The notes: generated by a model not told the origin, from the letters alone. Positions 1-7,781 are shown, numbered from the stretch's first letter. The stretch: DNA of 64,000 nt from an uncultured Aquimarina sp. (GCA_947498815.1 CANMLU010000012.1:62001-126000); one strand, 5' to 3'. A program made the numbers and translations.

Positions 1-1
1 A

Positions 2-481
2 GATAATTTACTGTATGGTCATGAACTATTTGCATTGGATATTCCAGCAGAGCTTACGGTGCTCAGTGCCTGTAATACAGGCACAGGAAAAATTGCCAAA
101 GGAGAAGGGATTATGAGTTTGGGTAGTGCTTTTCAATACGCAGGGACCAAAAGTTTACTACTCAGTAGTTGGGAGGTATCTGATCAAACTACTCCAGAGT
201 TGATGAAATACTTTTATACCCATCTTAAGGCAGGGATGAACAAATCCAAGGCATTGCAACAAGCCAAGTTACAGTATTTAAATACCGCAAACATAAATCG
301 TACCCACCCATTTTATTGGGGTGGCTTTTATTTGGTAGGTGATGCTGCTCCGATACAGTTTGATGACTATACATACTGGTATTGGATGTTGGGGATTTTG
401 ATTGCAATGTTAGTGTTAGGCGGTTTGTTTTGGTATTGGAGGAAAAAGGTCTTCGGCGGCACTTCGACAAGCTCAGTGTGA
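2..481 (+). CDS. CHAT-domain protein, C-terminal part (5' truncated by window edge)
   Basis: The frame is open from base 2, so the protein begins upstream of the window; about 159 residues are visible. The segment YGHELFALDIPAELTVLSAC followed by NTGTGK and the later HPFYWGGFYLVGD are the end of a CHAT (caspase HetF associated with TPR) peptidase-like domain, with the candidate catalytic Cys in SAC. A single membrane helix rich in Trp/Leu follows (about residues 128-150 of the visible part), then a short basic tail. The final residues STSSV are encoded by an intergenic repeat that has run into the gene end. CHAT proteins usually carry N-terminal TPRs, not visible here. Family call is firm; substrate unknown. 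Confidence 0.85.
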   Translation, partial: DNLLYGHELFALDIPAELTVLSACNTGTGKIAKGEGIMSLGSAFQYAGTKSLLLSSWEVSDQTTPELMKYFYTHLKAGMNKSKALQQAKLQYLNTANINRTHPFYWGGFYLVGDAAPIQFDDYTYWYWMLGILIAMLVLGGLFWYWRKKVFGGTSTSSV

Positions 482-617
482 CAACTCAGATTGACATTTC
501 CTTAATTGAAGGTAATTCGGATGTACCTCCCTTGGTTTAATGAAGGGCTTAGCTTGAACTTAGATAATAACCATTGACAATAATGAAAATGTTTGTCACA
601 CTGAGCTTGTCGAAGTG
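460..617. repeat. 24-nt inverted repeat pair enclosing a 110-bp spacer
   Basis: The 24 bases at 460-483 (core TTCGACAAGCTCAGTGTG) recur as an exact reverse complement at 594-617. The left arm encodes the last codons of the CHAT protein and its stop; the right arm sits just before the GIY-YIG gene. The same core appears four more times at 960-1175 and a relative is at 5194-5240, so it is a dispersed family, not one terminator. Confidence 0.85.
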
Positions 618-640
618 GAGTAATGTAAGATAAATTTAAA

Positions 641-979
641 ATGAAATACTATTATACTTATATAGTCGAATGTAGTGATGGTTCTTTTTATACAGGAATG
701 ACTAATGACTTGGAACGAAGAATAAATGAACACAATGAAGGGAATGTAAAAGAGAGTTATACCTATGATAAGCGACCCGTGATTTTAAAGTGGTTTGAAA
801 TATGTACAAATCCAAATGAAGCTATTCGGTTAGAAAAACAAATCAAAGGTTGGAGTAGAAGAAAGAAAATAGCTTTAATTGAAGAAAACTGGGATCAATT
901 AGTCGAGTATTCCAAAAACTACAAACAGTTTGGAAATAAAATAAAGATGGATGATTGGTCTTCGACAAGCTCAGACTGA
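641..979 (+). CDS. GIY-YIG nuclease superfamily protein
   Basis: A 112-residue protein beginning MKYYYTYIVECSDGSFYTGMTNDLERR. The YTYIVECSDGSFYTG stretch is the GIY-YIG core with the two Tyr and Gly positions in place, the Arg in LERRINEHN matches the catalytic Arg region, and EAIRLEKQIKGWSRRKKIALI contains the family Glu. Length suits the small stand-alone UPF0213-like branch, whose members are presumed DNA-binding or DNA-cleaving but mostly uncharacterised. The C-terminus ends SSTSSD because the reading frame terminates inside a copy of the CTTCGACAAGCTCAG repeat at 960-981; the upstream CHAT gene ends in the same way. Confidence 0.85.
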   Translation: MKYYYTYIVECSDGSFYTGMTNDLERRINEHNEGNVKESYTYDKRPVILKWFEICTNPNEAIRLEKQIKGWSRRKKIALIEENWDQLVEYSKNYKQFGNKIKMDDWSSTSSD

Positions 980-1175
980 CATTGTTTTCATAATTAATAG
1001 TAATAAAGATATAAACCTTCCTGAGCTTGTTGAAGAACGCAGATTGACAAGCGTTTTTACAATTAATGATAATGGAGGCGTTTGTCACACTGAGCTTGTC
1101 GAAGGACTCAGATTGACTATAGTTTTTACAATTAACAATAATGGAGACGTTTGTCACACTGAGCTTGTCGAAGTG
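960..1175. repeat. Repeat array: one inverted copy plus three copies at 69-bp spacing
   Basis: A forward copy of the CTTCGACAAGCTCAG element (960-981) is followed by three reverse-oriented copies whose shared CTGAGCTTGT starts at 1021, 1090 and 1159, exactly 69 bp apart. The intervening sequence is also repeated (ACAATTAAnnATAATGGAGnCGTTTG). Because 69 is a multiple of three, the array leaves a 90-codon open frame at 951-1223 whose product is only the translated repeat; it is not annotated as a gene. Confidence 0.85.
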
Positions 1176-1287
1176 CTGTCAAAGGTAAGTAATGTACTCC
1201 CAAATGGACTTCAGATGGAATAAACCCCGGGATAACAAACCTTCAATCTAACAAACAATTTTTAAATACAATATTATAATACTATAC

Positions 1288-1483
1288 ATCGGATAGACCA
1301 TGGTAGGTGTATTGCTTTGGGCTTTGGGGAAGGTTTTACCGAGAAAACACCATAAAAAATCTCCTATACAAACGTATAGGAGATCAAAAGAAAATTACAA
1401 AATCAGCTTATCGCCGAAAAAATTAAAGTGTATTAAAACACTTTGGGGTTCAAGTTCGATGTCGCCTACCCTAGTTTCTATCT
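1288..1483 (+). ncRNA. Candidate structured RNA, 6S-like architecture
   Basis: About 196 nt with no convincing gene. Ends can pair: GATAGA (1292-1297) with TCTATC (1477-1482) and GGTAGGTG (1302-1309) with CGCCTACC (1463-1470, one G-U). Near the centre is a perfect 11-bp hairpin (1359-1369 with 1374-1384, 4-nt loop). On the 3' side is a 7-bp hairpin (1425-1431 with 1438-1444). A closing stem, an open middle, a terminal hairpin and a small 3'-side hairpin at just under 200 nt resemble 6S RNA. The identity is inferred from shape only; strand is chosen because G-U pairing and the upstream AT-rich block favour +. Other structured RNAs are possible. Confidence 0.4.
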
Positions 1484-1628
1484 ACTATTGAACCTTTTCA
1501 TTATCGTAATGGCTAACTACAATTGAAAATGAGTTACTAATTTTATAGTGCAATGATAAAGCACACCAGTTTCATTTTTCGGGACTGAGATATTTTCTTT
1601 AAAAGTTTTTTAGATTTGTTTTAAAACA

Positions 1629-1636
1629 TAATTTTG
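1629..1636 (+). promoter_or_regulatory. Bacteroidota -7 box upstream of the GDPD gene
   Basis: TAATTTTG matches TAnnTTTG exactly and ends only 5 bases before the ATG at 1642, implying a leaderless or almost leaderless mRNA. No clear TTTG -33 box lies at the usual distance. Confidence 0.5.
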
Positions 1637-1641
1637 CAAAC

Positions 1642-2322
1642 ATGAAAATATACGGCCATCGCGGTGCTGCAGGCTTGGTTGCCGAAAACACCTTGGAATC
1701 TATAACCAAAGCCCTAGAATTGGGGGTTGATGGTATCGAAATCGATATACATTGTTGTAAAACAGGAGAACTGGTCGTAATTCATGATGAAACCCTGGAT
1801 AGAACCACCGACGGTAAAGGGGATGTATTGGATTATACATTATCCGAATTGCGTCAATGTAAAACAGAAGAAGGATTCGGTATCCCCACTTTACAAGAAG
1901 TTTTGGATCTAATTAATGGGCAATGTGAACTTAATGTGGAGTTAAAAGGTGAAAATACTGCAATACCTGCGATTAAGCTGCTGGAAAAGTATATCAAAAA
2001 TACAGATTGGAGCTATGAGCATTTTATCATTTCTAGTTTTGATCATTCACAGTTGTTTCAAATAAAACAAGTTACTTCAAAATTTAAATTAGGAGTGTTA
2101 TCTGAAGAAAATATTACACAAGCTTTGCCTATAGCCGAAGACCTTGAAGCGTTTTCTATTCATCCGCCAATTGGTACATTAACCGAGGATAAGGTTGTTT
2201 TGGCCAAAGAGCAAGGATACAAGGTGTATGTATGGACAGTAAACACAAAATCACTAATGAGTCAATCAAAATCATGGAATGTTGATGGGATCATCACAGA
2301 TTTTCCGAATTTTGCAAAATGA
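1642..2322 (+). CDS. Glycerophosphodiester phosphodiesterase
   Basis: A 226-residue protein of the PLC-like TIM-barrel GDPD family, hydrolysing glycerophosphodiesters to glycerol-3-phosphate and an alcohol. The N-terminus KIYGHRGAAGLVAENTL holds the catalytic His-Arg and Glu of the HRG...ENT signature; DGIEIDIH supplies the metal-binding Glu/Asp; VVIHDETLDRTTDGKG is the second catalytic His motif; NVELKG is the third metal ligand. There is no signal peptide, so it is probably cytosolic. The end overlaps the next gene by 4 bp (ATGA), indicating translational coupling. Length is typical. Confidence 0.93.
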   Translation: MKIYGHRGAAGLVAENTLESITKALELGVDGIEIDIHCCKTGELVVIHDETLDRTTDGKGDVLDYTLSELRQCKTEEGFGIPTLQEVLDLINGQCELNVELKGENTAIPAIKLLEKYIKNTDWSYEHFIISSFDHSQLFQIKQVTSKFKLGVLSEENITQALPIAEDLEAFSIHPPIGTLTEDKVVLAKEQGYKVYVWTVNTKSLMSQSKSWNVDGIITDFPNFAK

Positions 2323-3530
2323 AGTATGATCTAATTATTGTTGGAGGTGGAGCTGCTGGTTTTTTTACAGCGATCAATGTTGCCGAAAGCTCGCCAAACC
2401 TAAAAATAGCCATCCTCGAACGAGGAAAAGAAGTGTTATCCAAAGTACGCGTGTCTGGTGGTGGCCGATGCAATGTAACACACGCAGAGTTTATTCCAAA
2501 TGAGTTAAGTAAAAATTACCCCCGCGGAGAGAAAGAGCTCAAAGGTCCTTTTCATACGTTTATGACGGGTGATACCATGGAATGGTTTGACCAGCGTGGG
2601 GTAGAGCTAAAGATTGAAGATGATGGCAGGATATTTCCGGTATCAGACTCTTCAGAAACCATCATTGATTGTTTTTTATCAGAAACAGCAAGACTGGGGA
2701 TTGAAGTGCTCACCAATCATTCTGTGAAAAACTTTCAAGAAGAAAGTTTTGGATGGAGTCTTCGAACCAGCCAGGGAGATTTTAAAACTGTAAAACTTAT
2801 GATTGCAACAGGCAGTAATCCAAAAATATGGAAATTGCTTCAAGATATGGATCACCAGGTTATTGATGCTGTGCCTTCATTATTTACCTTTAATATAAAA
2901 GATTCTAGAATTAAAGATTTACCCGGAGTAGTAACAAATGCAAAAGTTAAAGTCAAGAACTCAAAATTATCGAGCGAGGGTCCGTTACTGATTACGCATT
3001 GGGGGATGAGTGGTCCAGCAATATTAAAACTATCAGCTTGGGGAGCCATAGAGTTAAATACGTTTAATTATGATTTTGAAATTATAGTGAATTGGCTTCA
3101 GCATTATGCTACACAAGAAGCATTGGAAGAAATAAAAGAATTGAAAAGTAACAATTCCAAACAGCAAGTATATACCTATACACAGTTTGAATTGCCCAAA
3201 AGATTATGGAAAAGTCTTGTATTGGCTTCTGGGATGCAAAAAGATACCAAATGGGCCGATACAAATAAATCACAACTCAATGCGTTGTCAGAACAATTAA
3301 CTCAAGGGGTGTTTAAAGTGAAGGGAAAGAGTACATTCAAAGAAGAATTTGTAACTGCCGGTGGGATTGACCTTAAAGAGGTCAATTTTAAGACTTTTGA
3401 AAGTAAAAAGCGCCAAAATTTGTATTTTGCTGGTGAGGTATTAAATATTGATGCCATTACCGGTGGGTTCAATTTCCAGAATGCATGGACTGGCGGATTT
3501 ATTGCGGCACAGGCGATAACGTCTGATTAA
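2319..3530 (+). CDS. BaiN/RdsA-family NAD(P)/FAD-dependent oxidoreductase (HI0933/YhiN-like)
   Basis: A 403-residue flavoprotein. DLIIVGGGAAGFFTAINVAE is the N-terminal Rossmann FAD-binding motif, VSGGGRCNVTH is the family signature around residue 50, and the C-terminal FAGEVLNIDAITGGFNFQNA with AWTGGFIAAQ closes the FAD site. Members of this family are called BaiN-like or YhiN; the reaction of most is not known. It overlaps the GDPD gene by 4 bp, so the pair is probably co-transcribed. Length fits the family (about 400 aa). Confidence 0.9.
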   Translation: MKYDLIIVGGGAAGFFTAINVAESSPNLKIAILERGKEVLSKVRVSGGGRCNVTHAEFIPNELSKNYPRGEKELKGPFHTFMTGDTMEWFDQRGVELKIEDDGRIFPVSDSSETIIDCFLSETARLGIEVLTNHSVKNFQEESFGWSLRTSQGDFKTVKLMIATGSNPKIWKLLQDMDHQVIDAVPSLFTFNIKDSRIKDLPGVVTNAKVKVKNSKLSSEGPLLITHWGMSGPAILKLSAWGAIELNTFNYDFEIIVNWLQHYATQEALEEIKELKSNNSKQQVYTYTQFELPKRLWKSLVLASGMQKDTKWADTNKSQLNALSEQLTQGVFKVKGKSTFKEEFVTAGGIDLKEVNFKTFESKKRQNLYFAGEVLNIDAITGGFNFQNAWTGGFIAAQAITSD

Positions 3531-3569
3531 TGTTGATTGAATTGCTATTTCTGGATATTCAAATCGTGT

Positions 3570-3652
3570 TTCCTCTCCCTCTGGGAGAGGATTAAGGTGA
3601 GGGTTTCCGATTAAAATCCCCTCATCCTAACCTTCTCCCCGGGGAGAAGGAA
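3570..3652. repeat. Palindromic intergenic repeat of the CTCTCCC/GGGAGAG type
   Basis: Two GC-rich hairpins (CCTCTCCC-tct-GGGAGAGG at 3572-3590 and CCTTCTCCCCGGGGAGAAGG at 3631-3650) are joined by arms that can pair with each other (GGTGAGGG with CCCTCATC). The result is a near-symmetrical REP-like element, much more GC-rich than its surroundings. Confidence 0.75.
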
Positions 3653-3710
3653 CTTCAAAACAATATTTTTAGATAAGCAGCTACCGGAATTAATTTAAAC
3701 AAAAATATTG

Positions 3711-4265
3711 ATGAAAACATACATTGCATTACTACGAGGAATTAATGTTGGCGGCCAAAAGAAAATTATAATGGTCGAGTTGAAAAACATGTTTGAAACT
3801 CTGGGCTTTTTATCTGTAACTACCTATATACAAAGTGGAAATATCGTTTTTCAAAGTGACAGGATGGATACCAATACCTTGAGTGTGTTAATCCATAATG
3901 AAATTCAAAAGTGCTTCGGTTTTGAGGTGCCCGTTTTGGTAATTACCCCCGAGGCATTGAATGATATTTATAAGAATAATCCATTCTTACCTCGACTTGA
4001 AAGTAATGAAATCGAGGACAAAAAAATGTATTTTACATTGTTATCTGCACCCCCCGATATTGAAGCTGTGAAAGAGCTTACTGCCAACGATTATGGAGAA
4101 GAAGAGTTTGTGGTTACTGCCAAAGTGGTGTATTTTTTTGCTGCCAATGGTTATGGAAGAACAAAGTTGAATAACAATTTCTTTGAGAAAAAACTAAAGT
4201 GCAGTGCCACCACACGAAACCTGAAAACAGTAATTAAATTATTGGAGTTAAGTGTATTCAACTAG
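3711..4265 (+). CDS. DUF1697 family protein
   Basis: A 184-residue protein beginning MKTYIALLRGINVGGQKKI, the hallmark DUF1697 N-terminus (LLRGINVGG.K), followed by LKNMFETLGF, TYIQSGNIVF and the C-terminal NNFFEKKLKCSATTRN, all typical of the family. Function of the family is unknown. I use the ATG at 3711; a TTG three bases upstream is in frame but unnecessary. It stands alone between the palindromic repeat and a secreted protein gene. Confidence 0.9.
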   Translation: MKTYIALLRGINVGGQKKIIMVELKNMFETLGFLSVTTYIQSGNIVFQSDRMDTNTLSVLIHNEIQKCFGFEVPVLVITPEALNDIYKNNPFLPRLESNEIEDKKMYFTLLSAPPDIEAVKELTANDYGEEEFVVTAKVVYFFAANGYGRTKLNNNFFEKKLKCSATTRNLKTVIKLLELSVFN

Positions 4266-4286
4266 TAAAAAACGTTAATGCGATTC

Positions 4287-4315
4287 TTTGATTTGTTAAA
4301 AATTTCGTACCTTAA
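4287..4315 (+). promoter_or_regulatory. Possible promoter for the 4342 gene
   Basis: TTTG (4287-4290) and TACCTTAA (4308-4315) resemble the Bacteroidota -33 and -7 boxes with a slightly short 17-nt spacer; the gene starts 27 bp further on. Confidence 0.3.
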
Positions 4316-4341
4316 TAGGGTTTAACCAAAACCTCATCACT

Positions 4342-5130
4342 ATGAAAAAAATTACCTTCCTCCTCATTTTTGCATTTTTATTTAGTGGTCTTTATTCTGG
4401 ACAAGCGTTCAATGAAAAAGAACCCATCAAAAAACTATTGATGGACTATATTAACAAAATGAATGCTTTAACCCAGGGGACGCAAAAAGAAGATGTACTA
4501 GAATTATTTGACGAAAAATATGACGGAAATACCGTTTATGTAAACCTATCGGGAGCTTTGGTTAGAAAAAATTATAAGAAAAAGGATATTGCTGTTCAAC
4601 TTAACGATATTATTAATGATGACAATTATAGATTTAAGCTTACTTTAGAAAAAATTGTTTTTCAAACGCAGAAGGAAAGAGCTGGGATCATTAGTGCAGT
4701 AATTATTTTTGAATCTTTTATTGACAAAAAGCTTGCAGAGAAAGGAACGATGTTAATGGATCTCGTTGCCGTTCGAGCAAATGGAGGATGGAGAATTGCG
4801 CAAAATAATATGGTACGAGTTTCTGAAGCCAAAGATATTGGAGAATGCGTGTGCTATGTGTATGGAAAAGGCTCAACCAAATTCGTGACCGAAGTTTATT
4901 TCCCTTCAGGATTGGAATATAGCCAGGAGTTTGATGCTTTTCAAGTTACAACCAAAGATAATAAGCGTATTATTAAATCGGATAATAACGATTTTTATTG
5001 GAGTAGAGATACTGGGAAAGTGACTTTTAAAGGTGGACAGATTGGAAAAGCGGATAACGCTCGAAAAGCTATCGAATCTGTACTTAAAAACCTGTACAAA
5101 GACTCTTGTGTAAATATCGTATTTAATTAA
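4342..5130 (+). CDS. Secreted protein of unknown function, possibly NTF2-like
   Basis: A 262-residue protein with a classical signal peptide (MKKITFLLIFAFLFSGLYSG, cleavage near residue 22). The mature part starts with helices carrying EPIKKLLMDYINKMNA and has a strand-rich middle with LVAVRANGGWRIAQNN, reminiscent of the closing strands of NTF2/SnoaL-like folds, where a mixed phrase ending in GGWRI is common. The last 90 residues are a separate strand-rich part with no motif I recognise. It is probably periplasmic. It is monocistronic between a DUF1697 gene and a cluster of intergenic repeats. Function is not assigned. Confidence 0.7.
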   Translation: MKKITFLLIFAFLFSGLYSGQAFNEKEPIKKLLMDYINKMNALTQGTQKEDVLELFDEKYDGNTVYVNLSGALVRKNYKKKDIAVQLNDIINDDNYRFKLTLEKIVFQTQKERAGIISAVIIFESFIDKKLAEKGTMLMDLVAVRANGGWRIAQNNMVRVSEAKDIGECVCYVYGKGSTKFVTEVYFPSGLEYSQEFDAFQVTTKDNKRIIKSDNNDFYWSRDTGKVTFKGGQIGKADNARKAIESVLKNLYKDSCVNIVFN

Positions 5131-5193
5131 GCAGAAGTATATTTTGAGAAGAATTATTTAAAAAAAGCATAGAGTAGAGACTAAACTGTCTTT

Positions 5194-5240
5194 TCGAGCC
5201 CTTCGACTAAGCTCAGGACAGGCTTAGTCGAAGGGCTCGA
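5194..5240. repeat. 19-bp perfect inverted repeat (GCCCTTCGACTAAGC family)
   Basis: Arms at 5194-5212 and 5222-5240 are exact reverse complements with a 9-nt loop. The arms are a variant of the dispersed CTTCGACAAGCTCAG element seen near 460-1175. It could also terminate transcription of the 4342 gene, although no T-tract follows. Confidence 0.8.
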
Positions 5241-5276
5241 TGTGACAGGATGTTTTTCTCAATATTTCTTCTAAAA

Positions 5277-5458
5277 AACCTGAGTTCGACCTAAGAAAAT
5301 TTACGTCAGTCAGAGTGATTTTCGATAGAAAATTGTATCGAAGACAAGTAAATTTTCAATCAAAAGCCTAATTTCGGTACAATTTTTCTTCGTTTCACTA
5401 TGAAAAATCACTCAATTTGACGACTTTTTTAATCAATCTCTTACATCGAACTCAGGTT
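5277..5458. repeat. 182-bp element with nested inverted repeats
   Basis: The outermost 13 bp (AACCTGAGTTCGA at 5277-5289) recur inverted at 5446-5458. A second imperfect inverted pair lies inside (ACGTCAGTCAGAGTGATTTTC at 5303-5323, with its partner at 5402-5423 containing AAATCACTC and TTGACG). No reading frame of note is present. The design suggests a non-autonomous mobile or palindromic element that could fold along its full length. Confidence 0.75.
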
Positions 5459-5481
5459 AAAAGACTTCAAAAAAGTAAACC

Positions 5482-6051
5482 TTATATAATCGTTGAATCC
5501 TTTAAAAAACCTCTCCACGAAATTTCAATAGCTTGATTAATGTGCTTTTCCTGAAGTTTTACCTGTTCGTTTTCATGGATTTTAACCAGAGATACTACGT
5601 TACCAAAAAATAGCTCTTCCATGACCAAGGTATTATAGGATTTAAAAACTTTTTGCTTTATTCCATTTTTAAAATAAGATTCTATTTCACTATAATATTG
5701 TCTGGCCTGATCTTTAAGAGATTGAGGAATTTCTGGAGAACGAGCAATCTGTTCAGAAAAGATAAAGGCAAGTGGATTGTTGACAAAGTAATAAAACAAA
5801 TTAAGCCACATGATGCTAAATTGTTTTTTTATATCGTCCTCTGGGATATTACGCATAACAACTGTTCCAAAATCCTGAGTAAGCATCAAATATAACTCTG
5901 TTATAATTTCTTCTTTGTTTTTGAAATGATGATATACGGTACCATTGGCGACTCCTGATTCTTTTATAATTTGCGAAAGAGAAGTAGCGTTGATCCCTTG
6001 TTTTGTTATTAATTCTAGAGTAGTCTGTAAGACTATTGCTTTTTTACTCAT
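5482..6051 (-). CDS. TetR/AcrR family transcriptional regulator
   Basis: A 189-residue protein with an N-terminal TetR helix-turn-helix: ALELITKQG-type first helix (here TLELITKQGINATSL), then IIKESGVANGTVYHHFKNKEE, the classic recognition helix. The C-terminal ligand-binding domain is helical, with no ligand clue. It is followed 26 bp later on the opposite end by TspO on the same strand (TspO upstream, TetR downstream), so it may belong to one transcript and regulate it. Confidence 0.9.
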   Translation of the reverse strand: MSKKAIVLQTTLELITKQGINATSLSQIIKESGVANGTVYHHFKNKEEIITELYLMLTQDFGTVVMRNIPEDDIKKQFSIMWLNLFYYFVNNPLAFIFSEQIARSPEIPQSLKDQARQYYSEIESYFKNGIKQKVFKSYNTLVMEELFFGNVVSLVKIHENEQVKLQEKHINQAIEISWRGFLKDSTII

Positions 6052-6077
6052 AAAAAATAATATTCCTTATTCTTGGT

Positions 6078-6551
6078 TTAATTTAGTTGCCATATACCAA
6101 AGTTTAATGCAGTTGCAAAGGCAACCCAAACAGCATAAGGGATAAGTAGGTAAGCAGCAGTAGTATTAACTACTTTAAACCATTTAATCGTAAACAATAA
6201 TAGGACAAATAGGGCTATTATATCCAGTAGTGCGATTAATGGATTTTGTAATCCAAAGAAAAAAATGGACCACGCGGCATTGAGTAACAATTGAAACCCA
6301 AAGTGATATAACGCAATTTTTACCCATTTATGATAAAAACCTTTACTCCATACAATTCCGGCAGCAACTCCCATCATAAAATAAAGTACAATCCACACGG
6401 GTGCAAAAATCCAGTTTGGAGGAGTAAAAAAAGGTTTCTTTAAAGAGGTATACCATGTGTCTATCGAAGTTTGCGTAGCAATACTACTCAAAAATCCAAT
6501 AATTAGACATAATATCACCGCAATACTTATGCGAATTAACTTTTTTTTCAT
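6078..6551 (-). CDS. tspO: TspO/MBR family tryptophan-rich sensory protein
   Basis: A 157-residue integral membrane protein with five predicted helices. WYTSLKKPFFTPPNWIFAPVWIVLYFMMGVAAG contains the family KP.F.PP...F.PVW..LY.MMG signature, and LNAAWSIFFFGLQNP plus PYAVWVAFATALNFGIWQLN are the later conserved helices (N.AWS..FFG, PY..W..FA..LN). TspO binds porphyrins and other small hydrophobic ligands in the inner membrane; in bacteria it is tied to tetrapyrrole and stress regulation. It lies upstream of a TetR gene on the same strand, 26 bp apart, a likely two-gene operon. Confidence 0.93.
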   Translation of the reverse strand: MKKKLIRISIAVILCLIIGFLSSIATQTSIDTWYTSLKKPFFTPPNWIFAPVWIVLYFMMGVAAGIVWSKGFYHKWVKIALYHFGFQLLLNAAWSIFFFGLQNPLIALLDIIALFVLLLFTIKWFKVVNTTAAYLLIPYAVWVAFATALNFGIWQLN

Positions 6552-6622
6552 CCAAATGGGTTAGTCACCACTAAAATAGCAATTTATTTTTACTACAATG
6601 CTCTTAAATACTATACAGCATG

Positions 6623-6630
6623 TATCTTTG
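6623..6630 (+). promoter_or_regulatory. Bacteroidota -7 box upstream of mvaD
   Basis: TATCTTTG is an exact TAnnTTTG match 17 bp before the ATG at 6648. It should drive the mevalonate block; a -33 TTTG box is not obvious. Confidence 0.5.
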
Positions 6631-6647
6631 TTAAAATTTTTTATTTT

Positions 6648-7733
6648 ATGACGGATTATCCTGAGTTCGCATCACCCAAAGTTTCAGAATTACCCAAAGA
6701 AGGAATTCTATCGTGTGCCTCACCCAGTAATATTGCATTGGTTAAATATTGGGGTAAGAGGCCGGTACAAATCCCAGAAAATGCATCAATAAGTTTTACG
6801 CTAGAGGCTTGTCGAACCACTACCAGCTTAAAGTATAAGAAGCTAGATAAAATTTCTGATGATTTTAATTTTGAATTACTTTTTGAAGGAAAACCAAAAC
6901 CAGATTTTAAACCCAAAATTCAGAGTTTTTTTACAAGAATCGAGGCATACCTTCCTTTTTTGAAACAATATTCTTTCGAAATAGAAACCAGTAACACGTT
7001 TCCGCATAGTAGTGGTATAGCGTCTTCTGCAAGTGGTATGAGTGCCCTTGCGTATTGCTTGATGCTACTTGAGAAACAAATCCATCCGAATATTACGGAT
7101 TCGGAATTTCTTCAAAAATCTTCTTTTTTGGCTCGTCTTGGTTCTGGTAGCGCTTGCCGAAGTATCGAGGGGCCAATTACAGTTTGGGGAGTGCATGATG
7201 AGATTGAAGCAAGCAGCGACGCATATGCGGTAAAATTTCCCGATAAAATTCATCAGGTTTTTGAAACATATCAAGATACTATTTTGTTAATCGATAAAGG
7301 AGAAAAGCAAGTCAGTAGCACCGTGGGTCATGATTTGATGCATGGGCATCCTTTTGCAATAAAACGATTTGAACAAGCGACACATAATATAAGCAAACTT
7401 AAAGACGTATTGATCTCTGGAGATTTGAAATCATTTATTGAAGTGGTAGAGAGTGAAGCATTAACCCTGCACGCGATGATGATGACTTCATTACCTTATT
7501 TTATTTTAATGAAACCAAATACTTTATCAGTGATTAATAAAGTTTGGCAGTATCGTAAAGAAACAGGTTCAAACTTGTGCTTTACATTGGATGCAGGAGC
7601 AAATGTACATTTGTTATACCCGGATGTCGAAAAAGATCAGGTTCTGGATTTCATTAAAAGTGAGTTAGTTGCGTATTGTCAGAATGGGCAGTATATTTGC
7701 GACAAAATAGGATTGGGAGCAAAAAAAGTGTAA
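6648..7733 (+). CDS. mvaD: Diphosphomevalonate decarboxylase
   Basis: A 361-residue GHMP-superfamily enzyme converting mevalonate-5-diphosphate to isopentenyl diphosphate with ATP. SPSNIALVKYWGKR (about residues 25-38) is the diagnostic N-terminal motif; FPHSSGIASSASGMSALA (about 119-136) is the phosphate-binding loop; RLGSGSACRSIEGP holds the conserved Ser/Arg; FTLDAGANVHLL carries the catalytic Asp near residue 305. Cytosolic. It leads a block with a GHMP kinase and a UbiA prenyltransferase, so isoprenoid precursors and their use are encoded together, as in other Flavobacteriia. Confidence 0.95.
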   Translation: MTDYPEFASPKVSELPKEGILSCASPSNIALVKYWGKRPVQIPENASISFTLEACRTTTSLKYKKLDKISDDFNFELLFEGKPKPDFKPKIQSFFTRIEAYLPFLKQYSFEIETSNTFPHSSGIASSASGMSALAYCLMLLEKQIHPNITDSEFLQKSSFLARLGSGSACRSIEGPITVWGVHDEIEASSDAYAVKFPDKIHQVFETYQDTILLIDKGEKQVSSTVGHDLMHGHPFAIKRFEQATHNISKLKDVLISGDLKSFIEVVESEALTLHAMMMTSLPYFILMKPNTLSVINKVWQYRKETGSNLCFTLDAGANVHLLYPDVEKDQVLDFIKSELVAYCQNGQYICDKIGLGAKKV

Positions 7734-7781
7734 CTTTATCCTAGTAAGGCGACAAATTAAATATAACCACAGTCAAAAATA

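Noticed and set aside
960-1175. CRISPR array.
   Set aside because: The 69-bp unit repeats almost in full rather than having short repeats with unique spacers, and no cas genes are present.
951-1223. 90-codon open frame on the plus strand.
   Set aside because: It is the translation of the 69-bp repeat array; the pattern ELVE..RLT..FTIN repeats because the unit length is a multiple of three.
1300-1491. 63-codon open frame in the candidate RNA.
   Set aside because: No family-like features, overlaps a structured region and lacks a promoter or ribosome-site context.
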